A stretch of 64,000 bases of DNA from Paenarthrobacter aurescens (GCF_041549525.1 NZ_CP157456.1:2108001-2172000); one strand, 5' to 3'. Positions 25,395 to 33,562 are shown, counted from the stretch's first letter. The notes: a model not told the origin generated them from the letters alone. Translations and numbers: made by a program.

Positions 25395-26120
25395 ATGTCT
25401 GAAGCAGTATCCACCGGCCGGAGCGTCCTCATCACCGGCGGCAACCGGGGCATCGGCCTCGCGATCGCCGAATCGTTCCTTGCCAACGGGGACAAAGTTG
25501 CAGTCACCTACCGTAGTGAATCAGAACTGCCTGAGGGCATCCTGGGCGTTAGGGCCGACGTCACGGATGAAGCATCAATCGACGCCGCGTTCAAGACGGT
25601 GGAAGAAGCCCACGGGCCGGTGGAGGTGCTGGTTGCCAACGCAGGCATCACCAAGGACACACTGCTGTTGCGTATGAGCGAGGACGATTTCACCTCTGTC
25701 CTGGACACTAACCTCACCGGCGCCTTCCGCGTCATCAAACGGGCTTCGAAGGGCATGATCCGTTTGCGCAAGGGCCGCGTGGTCCTCATCTCATCGGTTT
25801 CCGGCCTGTACGGCGCTCCGGGCCAGATCAACTACTCCGCTTCCAAGGCCGGCATGGTGGGCATCGCACGGTCGCTGACGCGCGAACTCGGAAGTCGCGG
25901 GATCACGGCCAACGTGGTTGCCCCGGGCTTCATCAACACGGACATGACCGCTGAACTGCCGCAGGACGTCCAGAAGACGTACTTGTCCAGTGTTCCTGCG
26001 GGACGCTTCGCCGAAGCTTCCGAGGTAGCAAATGTGGTGCGCTGGGTCGCCAGCGACGAGGCCGCCTACATCTCCGGCGCCGTTATTCCCGTGGATGGCG
26101 GCTTGGGGATGGGCCACTAG
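25395..26120 (+). CDS. fabG: 3-oxoacyl-ACP reductase-like SDR
   Basis: A 241-residue classical short-chain dehydrogenase/reductase: NAD(P)-binding GGNRGIG, VANAGITKDTLLLRM, catalytic Ser in ISSVSGLYG, and Y-x3-K in INYSASKAG. The short N-terminus and the APGFINTDMTAELP segment match FabG/MabA (FabG1), the fatty-acid/mycolate chain reductase. GGAG at 25383-25386 supports ATG 25395. The neighbouring gene is a second SDR 116 bp on. Confidence 0.88.
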   Translation: MSEAVSTGRSVLITGGNRGIGLAIAESFLANGDKVAVTYRSESELPEGILGVRADVTDEASIDAAFKTVEEAHGPVEVLVANAGITKDTLLLRMSEDDFTSVLDTNLTGAFRVIKRASKGMIRLRKGRVVLISSVSGLYGAPGQINYSASKAGMVGIARSLTRELGSRGITANVVAPGFINTDMTAELPQDVQKTYLSSVPAGRFAEASEVANVVRWVASDEAAYISGAVIPVDGGLGMGH

Positions 26121-26236
26121 GCAACTAGCCTGCGCAACAGTTTTTGTTCGGGGGCTACAACGGATTTCCCGCGTGCCGCTGGCATGATGGAACCCGAGCC
26201 CACGGAATTTGGATGAAGTGAACAAAAGGAGCACGA

Positions 26237-26989
26237 ATGGGAATGCTGGATGACAAGACCGCGATCGTGACGGGATCCTCCCGCGGAATCGGCGCGGAAG
26301 TTGCCAAGATCCTCGCGGGCGAGGGTGCCGCCGTCGTGGTCAACTACCGGCAGAAGGCGCCTCGCGCCAATAAGGTAGTGGCCGGGATCCAGGCAGCAGG
26401 CGGACGTGCTGCTGCAGTGGGCGCAGACCTCACCACCGATGAAGGCGTGCACGCACTGGCCAGCACGGCCATGGAAGAGTTCGGATCCCTCGACATTCTG
26501 GTACTCAATGCCTCCGGCGGCATGGAATCCGGCATGGAGGAAGGGTATGCACTCAAGCTGAACCGCGATGCCCAGGTCAACATGCTCAACGCGGCAGTGC
26601 CCCTCATGCCTGAGGGTTCACGGGTGGTCTTCGTCACCAGCCATCAGGCGCACTTTGTTGAGACCGTGCCCACCATGCCCGAGTACGAGCCCGTGGCGAA
26701 GAGCAAGCGCGCCGGTGAGGACGCCCTGCGCGCCCTCCTGCCGAACCTCGCTGAAAAGGGCATCTCCCTGGTGGTTGTGTCCGGCGATATGATCGAGGGC
26801 ACCGTGACGGCTACTTTGCTTGACCGCTCCAACCCGGGAGCCATCGAGGCCCGCCGTGCAGAGGCCGGCAAGTTGTACTCCGTTGAGGAGTTCGCGGCCG
26901 AAGTTGCCAAGATGGTGACCGCCGACGTCGAATCCGGCCACACCGAATACGTGGGCGGCGCTGACTACTTCAATAAGACGTCCGAGTAG
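26237..26989 (+). CDS. SDR family oxidoreductase with displaced active-site Tyr
   Basis: A 250-residue SDR with a good cofactor site (GSSRGIG) and LVLNASGGMESG in place of NAG. The active-site region reads TMPEYEPVAKSKRAG: Tyr and the first Lys are separated by four residues rather than three, and two Lys are candidates, so catalysis may differ or be lost. AAGGAG at 26226-26231 gives a strong ribosome-binding site five bases from ATG 26237. Probably cotranscribed with fabG; substrate unknown. Confidence 0.82.
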   Translation: MGMLDDKTAIVTGSSRGIGAEVAKILAGEGAAVVVNYRQKAPRANKVVAGIQAAGGRAAAVGADLTTDEGVHALASTAMEEFGSLDILVLNASGGMESGMEEGYALKLNRDAQVNMLNAAVPLMPEGSRVVFVTSHQAHFVETVPTMPEYEPVAKSKRAGEDALRALLPNLAEKGISLVVVSGDMIEGTVTATLLDRSNPGAIEARRAEAGKLYSVEEFAAEVAKMVTADVESGHTEYVGGADYFNKTSE

Positions 26990-27006
26990 CCTCGCATACT
27001 GCTCCT

Positions 27007-27040
27007 GCAGTGGCCCGGGACATACGTCCCGGGCCACTGC
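27007..27040. terminator. Strong GC-rich hairpin after the SDR gene
   Basis: A perfect 15-bp stem (GCAGTGGCCCGGGAC at 27007-27021 and its inverse at 27026-27040) with loop ATAC, 17 bp after the SDR stop. Only a short TGCTTT follows, so it may terminate weakly or protect the 3' end. Confidence 0.7.
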
Positions 27041-27305
27041 TGCTTTAACGGGCCAGCTCCAAATGACGATTCCATAAATTATTCGCATTTTCGCGTCACG
27101 AAATTGGATTTGTTGTTTCGGCTTTACCATTTTGCATTAACAGTTTTCATCTGATTGACTCTCAAAGGCCGCCTCGTCCGCTGTTTATGTGGCCGCACAA
27201 CGCGGGTGGGAATTTTTATGTCTCGTCAGCCGCCTTGGATACCAGGCTGAAGCTTTGGGTGGACTCACAGGGGCGATTATTATCCCTTTGCACTAGGAGC
27301 TTTCT
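27041..27305. other. AT-rich intergenic region before the orphan ABC ATPase
   Basis: No gene is seen. The stretch is clearly richer in A/T than its surroundings (for example around 27071-27150). It contains element A (27064-27119), a gap of about 175 bp without recognisable features, and the ribosome-binding site AGGAG at 27295-27299. A promoter must lie here, but no single -10/-35 pair stands out. Confidence 0.6.
27064..27119 (+). repeat. 56-bp conserved intergenic element, copy A
   Basis: Aligned without gaps to copy B (29615-29670), 40 of 56 positions agree by hand count. Conserved blocks occur at identical offsets: TGAC (27064), ATAAAT (27074), GCGTCACGAAA (27093-27103), TTT, and TGTTTC (27114-27119). 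TGAC and GTCA form a long-range inverted pair 31 bp apart (start to start). It stands 187 bp upstream of the ABC gene start. Function unknown; an operator or upstream activating site is the simplest reading. Confidence 0.6.
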
Positions 27306-28808
27306 TTGGACCTGTTATTGCACGCAGATGATATTCATGCCTCGTATGACCACCGCCGCATCCTTAAAGGCGTCGGGCTTGCAGTAGGACGAGGCGAGAT
27401 ACTGGGTCTGATCGGAACCAATGGTGCGGGCAAAACCACTCTTATGGGCGTATTGGCCGGTTCGCATCGATACGACGCCGGGCTGATGACCCTCGCGGGC
27501 GAGATGTACGCACCGGACAACTCAGATGAAGCACGAGCCTGCGGCGTTGGTCTGATCCCGCAGAACTTCAGCATCGATCCCCAATTGACCATTGCACGCG
27601 CCATTTTCCGCGGTACGTTCCAAGCTGAGCGACCCCATGGGGAACTCCGCGATCAAGCCGGCAAACTGATCCGGGACATTGGCATCAACCTGGATCCGGA
27701 CGCAAAAGTCGGATCGCTCATTCGTGCTGAGCAGGCCCTGGTGGAAGTGCTCAGGATGGTTGCCGAGGAAGCACAACTGGTGATCATGGACGAGGTTGCA
27801 GCCTCACTTCCGGACCATGACGTAGCCGTCCTCCATCGAGTGTTGCGAATGCTGGTCAAACAAGGACGGGCCATCATCTATATCACTCACCGCCTGGACG
27901 AGGTCCGATCCATTGCCCACCGCATAGCCGTACTCCGGGAAGGCCGGGTGCATAAGATCCTCGAAGCCAGCCATACTGATGTCCAGGAACTGGCTTTCCT
28001 CCTGCTCCAACATGAACTCGAGAGCGGTGCCAGGCCCAGCGACGCCGCGGATGGTGGGGAACTCCTGAGGGTAGTGGGCCTCAGCACTGAAGACAGGGTC
28101 CGGGACGTGAGCTTCAGCGTGGCCAAGGGGGAAGTTTTCGGGCTGGTTGGAACGCATCGCTCAGGTGTCTACGACGTCGTGGAAGCCCTGGCCGGCGTCC
28201 GGCGCAGCACCTCCGGGCGTATCCTCCTCCACGGCCGGGAAGTGGAGATACAGACGCCCCAGGATGCCTTGGCGCTGAAAATCGGTTACTTGTCCGATGC
28301 CGTAGATGACCACGCCGCATCAGGGACCATTGTGCAAGGCCTCCAGCACAGCACGGGCGGGAAAGAGCCAAATCTGCAGGACGAGATTACCCACCTCCGC
28401 GGAGTGGCCGAGGTGGTCCGGCGCATGCGCATCAGCACCACCAACATCCACGGAGATATCAGTACGCTTTCCGGCGGCGATCGCCAGAAAGTACAGCTGG
28501 CCAAGTGGATAACCACAGGCTGCGACCTCCTGATCCTTAGCCACCCGAGCCGCGGCATTGACATCGGGGCCAAGGAAGCCGTCTACCAGATGCTCAAAGA
28601 ACTCAGCCAGACGGGTGTGGGCATTATTCTTCTGTCCTCCGATTTGTCCGAACTGATCAGCTGGTGCCACAGGGTAGGAGTGATGCGGGACGGCGAACTC
28701 GTCACTATCGAAGCCAATGCCAACACCAATGAGGACGTCCTGGTGCACCACATGATGGGTGTGAAGTTCGAGTCCGGCAGCAGTGAGGCAAGGCGCGCGA
28801 GGACCTGA
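27306..28808 (+). CDS. Orphan sugar-type ABC ATPase with two domains, one site degenerate
   Basis: A 500-residue protein with two ABC domains of the RbsA/MglA type, but no permease or binding protein nearby. Domain 1 keeps Walker A (G37-TNGAGK43-TT) and Walker B (VIMD162-E163), yet its signature reads LIRAE instead of LSxGQ. Domain 2 keeps the signature LSGGDRQK (from Leu388), but Walker A reads GTHRSGVYD (Lys replaced by Val288) and Walker B reads LILS412-H413-P instead of DEP. In the folded protein one composite site would be complete and the other wholly dead. Start TTG 27306 with AGGAG at 27295; codon 4 is the rare TTA. Confidence 0.85.
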   Translation: MDLLLHADDIHASYDHRRILKGVGLAVGRGEILGLIGTNGAGKTTLMGVLAGSHRYDAGLMTLAGEMYAPDNSDEARACGVGLIPQNFSIDPQLTIARAIFRGTFQAERPHGELRDQAGKLIRDIGINLDPDAKVGSLIRAEQALVEVLRMVAEEAQLVIMDEVAASLPDHDVAVLHRVLRMLVKQGRAIIYITHRLDEVRSIAHRIAVLREGRVHKILEASHTDVQELAFLLLQHELESGARPSDAADGGELLRVVGLSTEDRVRDVSFSVAKGEVFGLVGTHRSGVYDVVEALAGVRRSTSGRILLHGREVEIQTPQDALALKIGYLSDAVDDHAASGTIVQGLQHSTGGKEPNLQDEITHLRGVAEVVRRMRISTTNIHGDISTLSGGDRQKVQLAKWITTGCDLLILSHPSRGIDIGAKEAVYQMLKELSQTGVGIILLSSDLSELISWCHRVGVMRDGELVTIEANANTNEDVLVHHMMGVKFESGSSEARRART

Positions 28809-28842
28809 CACATCAGCTTGCAGCAGTGAGGCTTGCAACTGT

Positions 28843-28880
28843 GAAAAAAGGGGCGGTGGCGCATCTTGCGCCACCGCCCC
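28843..28880 (-). terminator. Terminator of the Roadblock/LC7 gene
   Basis: A perfect 14-bp stem GGGGCGGTGGCGCA/TGCGCCACCGCCCC (28850-28863, 28867-28880) with a 3-nt loop. On the minus strand it is followed by a run of six U (AAAAAA at 28844-28849), so it mainly serves the leftward gene; read rightward it lies 41 bp after the ABC stop and lacks a U-tract. Confidence 0.88.
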
Positions 28881-28899
28881 TGTGCCATGTCCCCGGGAA

Positions 28900-29268
28900 T
28901 CAGATGGTGATGCCCTTGGCAAGGTTCTTGAGCTTGTGCCGGGCCAACGCAAGGTTGGCATAGGTCCGGTCAAGTACAAGGTAGACGAAAAGACCCTTGG
29001 AGCCGCTTGAGTTCAGTACGTTGATGAGGTGGTACTGGGTTCCCAAAGTGATGAGGATGTCCTCAATGTCGCTGTCAAGACTCAGATCCGCCATGGTACG
29101 CAGCTTGGCGCTCACCACGTTGGAGTTTCCTGCAGCGGCAACGCCGAGGTCAAAGCCGGGGTTTCCACCCTGAGCCAGTGCCATGCCGCTGGAGTAGTCC
29201 ACAACGGCAGCGCCAGTGGACCCTTCGATTGCCAGCAGTTGCTTGATGGCTTCATCCAGTGTGCTCAT
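28900..29268 (-). CDS. Roadblock/LC7-domain protein
   Basis: A 122-residue protein of the Roadblock/LC7 (MglB-like) fold: helix LDEAIKQLLAIEG, strand TGAAVVDYSSGMALAQGG, then central helix and strands (EDILITLGTQYHLINVL, LFVYLVLDRTYANLALARHKL). In bacteria these small dimers regulate Ras-like GTPases or act in polarity and development. No MglA-like GTPase or the usual partner operon is present, only the convergent ABC ATPase. ATG 29268 begins right at the domain, with a weak AGGA. The frame stays open upstream to GTG 29538 (90 more codons), so a longer form is possible. Confidence 0.82.
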   Translation of the reverse strand: MSTLDEAIKQLLAIEGSTGAAVVDYSSGMALAQGGNPGFDLGVAAAGNSNVVSAKLRTMADLSLDSDIEDILITLGTQYHLINVLNSSGSKGLFVYLVLDRTYANLALARHKLKNLAKGITI

Positions 29269-29614
29269 ATCGTGCTGTTCCTGTTCTGTTGGGTCATGGG
29301 CAGTGTCCGGGAAAGTGGCAATCGGGGTTGAGTCGTCGTCGTATTGATCGAGGTGGAAAATCTCGTGGAGCGACGATTCATGCCCGTCAATTCCGCCCGG
29401 GTGGTGTACCGGCGAGTAGGACGCGGAGTCCCGTTTCCACCATTTCCACGTGCGCTCCGAACGGATCACTTTCTGCTCCCGCAATTGGTCATACCGGCCT
29501 GCCGCTTTCTCTGCGGATTTAATGATAGGAGCCTTCACTTTACACAGGATTCCGGCCAGCAAGGCAAAGCACTAATGTTTCCGTGGCAAGAATTCTACTC
29601 AACCAATAAATTGG

Positions 29615-29670
29615 TGACAGTTGGATAAATAAATGCAATTCTTGCGTCACGAAAATGACTTTACTGTTTC
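29615..29670 (+). repeat. 56-bp conserved intergenic element, copy B
   Basis: The partner of copy A (27064-27119), same orientation on the plus strand and gap-free: TGAC (29615), ATAAAT (29625), GCGTCACGAAA (29644-29654), TTT, TGTTTC (29665-29670). Here GTCA-N6-TGAC (29646-29659) is a local inverted repeat. It lies upstream of the leftward Roadblock gene, so its orientation relative to the gene is opposite to that of copy A; a symmetric operator would tolerate this. Confidence 0.6.
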
Positions 29671-29677
29671 ACCCGGA

Positions 29678-29721
29678 GATGCCAAAGCACCGGCGGGGAA
29701 CCCGGCCGGTGCTTTGGCATC
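29678..29721 (-). terminator. 17-bp stem hairpin after serB
   Basis: GATGCCAAAGCACCGGC (29678-29694) and its exact inverse (29705-29721) flank a 10-nt loop, 36 bp after the serB stop on the minus strand. No long U-tract follows. Confidence 0.75.
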
Positions 29722-29757
29722 AATCAGATGGTGCGTCGGGCAAGCAACGCTGTAGCT

Positions 29758-30645
29758 CTAGACGTTGGCGATGTGGCGTACGGCGTCCAGATACGGCATG
29801 GTGATCACAGCGTCGGCTACCGCGCGCACAGCTGGCTTGGCGTTGAAGGCGACGCCTATTCCGGCGGCGTTCAACATGTCCAGGTCATTTGCACCATCAC
29901 CCACAGCGATGGTGTGGTCCAGACTGATGCCCTCCGCGGCAGCCCACTGACGCAAGTACTTCTCCTTGGCGGCCCGATCGATCACCCCGCCCAGCACCTT
30001 ACCGGTCAACGCGCCGTCGACGATTTCCAGCTCATTGGCGATCCAATAGTCCAAGCCAAGGTCATCAGCAATAGGACCCAGAATCTGGTTGAATCCTCCT
30101 GACACCACCGCCACCACGTGCCCGGCCTGTTTGAAGGCCGCAACCAATTCAGCGGCACCCGGGCTGAGGCGAACTTCCTGGCGAACAGATTCGACCACAG
30201 CTTCCGGCAGGCCGGCGAGGACGGCAACGCGGGCATGCAGACTCTGGGCAAAGTCCAGTTCGCCGCGCATCGCAGCTTCGGTGACCGCCGCCACTTCTTC
30301 GCGCTTGCCTGCGTGCGCTGCCAGCAGTTCGATAACCTCTTGCTGGATCAGGGTGGAGTCAACATCCATGATCAAAAGCTTCCTGGGCGCCTGCCTCAAC
30401 GCCTCAGGCACAACAGCGGTATCCATTCCGGCCTCCGCAGCGTCTGCTACCAGCCGCCTCATGGTTGCCAGATCCGCGTCTCCGTTCACCTGCAGACCGG
30501 CAGTGTGCACGCCGAAGCGCTCATCTCCGGCGTGCGATTCCGATGACACCGAGGCCCCGGCGCCAGCCAGCACGTCAAGTACATGCTCCAGTGATCCGGG
30601 GGACAAATTCACGCCGTAGCTCACTGCAGCCAAGTTCGAAGTCAT
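29758..30645 (-). CDS. serB: Phosphoserine phosphatase
   Basis: The last enzyme of serine biosynthesis, a HAD hydrolase. The 295-residue product has the catalytic DxDxT motif in LLIMDVDSTLIQQE, motif II Ser in VAVVSGGFNQIL, the Lys in AAKEKYLRQ and motif IV GDGANDLDML. The N-terminal 90 residues form a divergent ACT-like domain, as in other actinobacterial SerB proteins. ATG 30645. Monocistronic, divergent from an ABC ATPase gene. Confidence 0.94.
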   Translation of the reverse strand: MTSNLAAVSYGVNLSPGSLEHVLDVLAGAGASVSSESHAGDERFGVHTAGLQVNGDADLATMRRLVADAAEAGMDTAVVPEALRQAPRKLLIMDVDSTLIQQEVIELLAAHAGKREEVAAVTEAAMRGELDFAQSLHARVAVLAGLPEAVVESVRQEVRLSPGAAELVAAFKQAGHVVAVVSGGFNQILGPIADDLGLDYWIANELEIVDGALTGKVLGGVIDRAAKEKYLRQWAAAEGISLDHTIAVGDGANDLDMLNAAGIGVAFNAKPAVRAVADAVITMPYLDAVRHIANV

Positions 30646-30755
30646 GGCCTCAATCCTACTGAGAGTGCTGCAGGGGCCCGAATTCGTTGCGGCGGCTAAA
30701 CCGGGAGAAACCCCGGTTATCAGTCATGTGGCTTTTTGTCCTAGTGTCTACTGCT

Positions 30756-31541
30756 ATGAGTGATGTTCTGGAATTGGCTTCCGTCAGCGTTGTCCGAGGC
30801 AAGAAAACCCTGCTGGACAAAGTGGACTGGGAAGTCAACGAAGGTGAGCGCTGGGTCATCCTGGGCCCCAACGGTGCCGGCAAGACCACCCTCCTCCAGA
30901 TCGCCGCAGCCCGCCTGCACCCCAGCAGCGGCAAGGCCGGAATCCTCGATGAGACTCTGGGGCGCGTTGACGTCTTTGAACTCCGCCCCCGAATCGGTCT
31001 CTCCTCGGCTGCACTGGCCACCCAGATTCCGGAACACGAGAACGTCCTTAACGTAGTGGTCACCGCGGCCTACGGCGTCACCGGGCGTTGGCGCGAAGGT
31101 TATGAGCGCGACGACGAACGCCGCGCCTTCGCTTTGCTCAACGACTGGGGCATGGGTCCCCTCCTGAACCGCACCTTTGCCACCCTGTCCGAGGGTGAGC
31201 GCAAACGCGTCCAGATTGCCCGTGCTCTGATGACTGACCCCGAGCTTCTGCTGCTCGATGAACCCGCAGCAGGCCTCGACTTGGGTGGCCGTGAAGAATT
31301 GGTTCATAAGCTGGGCGAACTCGCCAGTGACGAAGCAGCTCCTGCCATGGTCCTTGTCACTCATCACCTTGAGGAAGTGCCGCCGGGATTCACCCACGCC
31401 ATGCTCCTGCGCGAAGGCGGTGTGGTGGCCGCAGGTCCCATTAAGGAAGTGCTGACGGACGAACACCTCAGCAACACCTTCGGCCTTGCCTTGGATGTTT
31501 CGGAAAACGCCGGCCGCTACACGGCTACTGCCCGACGCTAG
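30756..31541 (+). CDS. ABC ATPase (YlmA-like), no adjacent permease of its own
   Basis: A 261-residue ATP-binding protein: Walker A GPNGAGKTT, signature LSEGERKR (Gly in place 3 replaced by Glu, as in several single ATPases), Walker B LLLLDEPAAGLD and switch VTHHLEE. It resembles the YlmA/ModF-type cytosolic ABC ATPases. ATG 30756 follows the candidate -10 TAGTGT (30742-30747) by eight bases, so the start is probably leaderless. The TSUP permease 19 bp downstream is not an ABC permease, so the partner is unknown. Confidence 0.85.
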   Translation: MSDVLELASVSVVRGKKTLLDKVDWEVNEGERWVILGPNGAGKTTLLQIAAARLHPSSGKAGILDETLGRVDVFELRPRIGLSSAALATQIPEHENVLNVVVTAAYGVTGRWREGYERDDERRAFALLNDWGMGPLLNRTFATLSEGERKRVQIARALMTDPELLLLDEPAAGLDLGGREELVHKLGELASDEAAPAMVLVTHHLEEVPPGFTHAMLLREGGVVAAGPIKEVLTDEHLSNTFGLALDVSENAGRYTATARR

Positions 31542-31560
31542 ACGGGTTCAGTAACTTACT

Positions 31561-32346
31561 ATGGAGATTCTTAGCAGCATCCTGGTCTTTGTCGCGGGCT
31601 TGTGGGCCGGCACCATCAATGCGGTGGTCGGCTCCGGCACGTTGGTGACCTTCCCGGTACTTATTGCCATTGGCGTAACGCCCGTGGTTGCCTCCATGAG
31701 CAATGCGATGGGCCTGGTGGCGGGCAACGCCGCCGGCGCCTGGGGCTACCGGCGCGAACTTGCCGGCCGCGGCAGGCAGCTGATGAAGCTGTTGCCGGCC
31801 TCTTTGCTGGGCGGCATTACCGGAGCCTGGCTCCTGCTGCACCTGCCGGAGAAGGTGTTCCACTACGTCGCCCCGATCCTGCTGGTGCTGGCCCTTCTTA
31901 TGGTTCTGTTCCAGCCCAAGCTTCAGGCGTGGGTGCGCAGCAGGGAAGAAAACCCTGAGCATGCCATCCGAGATCGAAGCCACGGCATCCTGCTGGTGGT
32001 CCTGGTGTACCTTGCCGGTGTCTATGGAGGCTACTTCGTCGCAGCCCAGGGGATCCTCCTGGTGGGAATCCTGGGCGTCTTCCTCTCCGGAACCATGCAA
32101 AACGCGAATGCCATGAAGAACATCCTGGTGCTGGGCGTCAACATGATTGCCGCCGTTTCCTACCTGATTTTCGCCTTTGACCGCATCGAGTGGATCTTTG
32201 TCCTCATCATTGCCGTAAGCTCCACCATCGGTGGCCTCATCGGTTCGAAAGTAGGGCGGAAGCTTTCCCCCAAGGTGCTGCGGGCCGTCATTTTCGCGCT
32301 CGGCATCGTGGCCCTTGGCTTCATGATCGCCAACCTGCTGAAATAA
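31561..32346 (+). CDS. TSUP-family (TauE/SafE) membrane permease
   Basis: A 261-residue protein with about eight hydrophobic segments and the TauE/SafE duplicated motif: GxxNAVVGSGTLVTFPVL at the N-terminal half and an equivalent GGYFVAAQGILLVGIL with PSLLGGITGAWLLL-type helices. Members export or import sulfur-containing organic anions such as sulfoacetate or sulfite; the substrate here is not evident. It is closely followed (7 bp) by the methyltransferase gene, suggesting a shared transcript with the ABC gene upstream. Confidence 0.88.
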   Translation: MEILSSILVFVAGLWAGTINAVVGSGTLVTFPVLIAIGVTPVVASMSNAMGLVAGNAAGAWGYRRELAGRGRQLMKLLPASLLGGITGAWLLLHLPEKVFHYVAPILLVLALLMVLFQPKLQAWVRSREENPEHAIRDRSHGILLVVLVYLAGVYGGYFVAAQGILLVGILGVFLSGTMQNANAMKNILVLGVNMIAAVSYLIFAFDRIEWIFVLIIAVSSTIGGLIGSKVGRKLSPKVLRAVIFALGIVALGFMIANLLK

Positions 32347-32353
32347 TCAAGCG

Positions 32354-33163
32354 GTGACGTTCCACTATCTTGAGTCCGCCAACGACCCCCGGGTGACGGA
32401 CTACACCACCCTCACCGATGTACACCTCAGGAAGTTGCGCGAGCCACGCGAAGGCATGTACATCGCCGAATCCTCCAAGGTCCTCCGCAGGGCACTTGCG
32501 GCCGGCCATCAGCCCCGTTCCTTTTTCCTGGCGGAGAAGTGGCTGGAGGACCTGGACGACGTCTTCAAGGCCCATCCTGACGTTCCCGTATTCATCGGCA
32601 AAGCTTCGCTGTTGGAAGAGATCACCGGCTTCCACCTGCATCGCGGAGCGATGGCTGCCATGCACAGGCCTGCCCCTGTCCCGCTCACGGACCTCTTGAT
32701 CAACGCCAGGAGAATCGCCGTGCTGGAAGACATCGTGGACCACACCAACGTGGGCGCCATCTTCCGCTCAGCTGCAGCGCTGGGTGTGGACGCGGTGCTC
32801 GTCTCGCCCAGGTGCGGCGACCCGCTGTACAGGCGCAGCGTCCGCGTCAGCATGGGCACGGTCTTCCAAATACCGTGGGCGCGCTTGGACAGCTGGCCCG
32901 CCGGCTTGGCAAGCCTGCAGGAGCAAGGCTTCACGGTGGCCGCCATGGAGCTGACCGATGATGCGTTGAACCTGGACGAACTCGCCGCCAAAAACTACCC
33001 GAAACTCGCCTTGGTGCTGGGGACCGAAGGTGCCGGCATGAGTGAGGAGACGCTGGCCGCCGTCGACCTCGCGGTGAAAATTCCCATGCGTGCAGGTGTG
33101 GACTCACTTAATGTCGCCGCCGCCTCGGCAGTGGCGTTTTGGGAGCTTCGGCCGCAGGAGTGA
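32354..33163 (+). CDS. TrmH/SpoU-family RNA 2'-O-methyltransferase
   Basis: A 269-residue SPOUT methyltransferase. An N-terminal substrate-binding domain (residues 1-110, with EGMYIAESSKVLRRAL) precedes the trefoil-knot domain: DHTNVGAIFRSAAALG (motif 1), LALVLGTEGAGMS (motif 2) and IPMRAGVDSLNVAAASAV (motif 3). These motifs bind SAM and carry the catalytic Arg. The target, rRNA or tRNA, cannot be told. GTG start at 32354. Confidence 0.92.
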   Translation: MTFHYLESANDPRVTDYTTLTDVHLRKLREPREGMYIAESSKVLRRALAAGHQPRSFFLAEKWLEDLDDVFKAHPDVPVFIGKASLLEEITGFHLHRGAMAAMHRPAPVPLTDLLINARRIAVLEDIVDHTNVGAIFRSAAALGVDAVLVSPRCGDPLYRRSVRVSMGTVFQIPWARLDSWPAGLASLQEQGFTVAAMELTDDALNLDELAAKNYPKLALVLGTEGAGMSEETLAAVDLAVKIPMRAGVDSLNVAAASAVAFWELRPQE

Positions 33164-33193
33164 CTCCGGTTCGTCTGGCATGGCCCTTTCCGC

Positions 33194-33199
33194 TATGAT
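33194..33199 (+). promoter_or_regulatory. Candidate -10 box of rpmE2
   Basis: TATGAT at 33194-33199 implies a transcription start near 33206 and an untranslated leader of about 100 nt before ATG 33305. I see no clear Zur-type palindrome here, although type B L31 genes are often zinc-regulated. Confidence 0.4.
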
Positions 33200-33304
33200 T
33201 GGTTGTTGGCCCGCCCGCTGGAATGTTCACATTGCAGCCAAGGACCACCTCCATTCATACCTGGCAGCTGGCAAAATCCAGTTGCGCGAACAAAAGGTCC
33301 CATT

Positions 33305-33562
33305 ATGAAGTCTGATATCCACCCGAAGTACGAAGCTGTTGTTTTCAACGACCTGGCCTCCGGTACTCAGTTCCTGACCAAGTCCACCGTGTCTTCCTCG
33401 AAGACCATCGAGTGGGAAGACGGAAACACCTACCCGGTTATCGACGTCGAAATCTCTTCGGAGTCCCACCCGTTCTACACGGGCAAGCAGCGCATCATGG
33501 ACTCCGCTGGCCGCGTCGAGCGCTTCAACGCTCGCTTCAAGGGCTTCGGCGGCAAGAAGTAA
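33305..33562 (+). CDS. rpmE2: 50S ribosomal protein L31 type B
   Basis: An 85-residue L31 of the zinc-independent type: [26 protein letters not shown] and RVERFNARF are typical, and the CxxC zinc motifs of type A are absent. In many bacteria this paralogue replaces zinc-containing L31 during zinc shortage and is repressed by Zur. AAAAGG just before CCCATT serves as ribosome-binding site. It is followed by its own terminator. Confidence 0.96.
   Translation: MKSDIHPKYEAVVFNDLASGTQFLTKSTVSSSKTIEWEDGNTYPVIDVEISSESHPFYTGKQRIMDSAGRVERFNARFKGFGGKK

Larger units (their letters stand above)
29269..29757. other. Region between the Roadblock gene and serB
   Basis: No separate gene is certain. Positions 29269-29538 are open on the minus strand in frame with the Roadblock gene, with GC-biased third positions but an unusual Trp/His-rich content. 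Positions 29539-29677 are AT-rich and hold element B (29615-29670). Positions 29678-29721 form the hairpin after serB. Confidence 0.6.

Noticed and set aside
27064..29670. Copies A and B as the ends of a transposon or integrated element
   Set aside because: They are only about 71 percent identical, have no target duplication, and no transposase or recombinase lies between them; shared regulation explains them better.
33164..33304. Zur operator upstream of rpmE2
   Set aside because: Expected from the biology of type B L31, but no convincing TGA-type palindrome could be found by eye.
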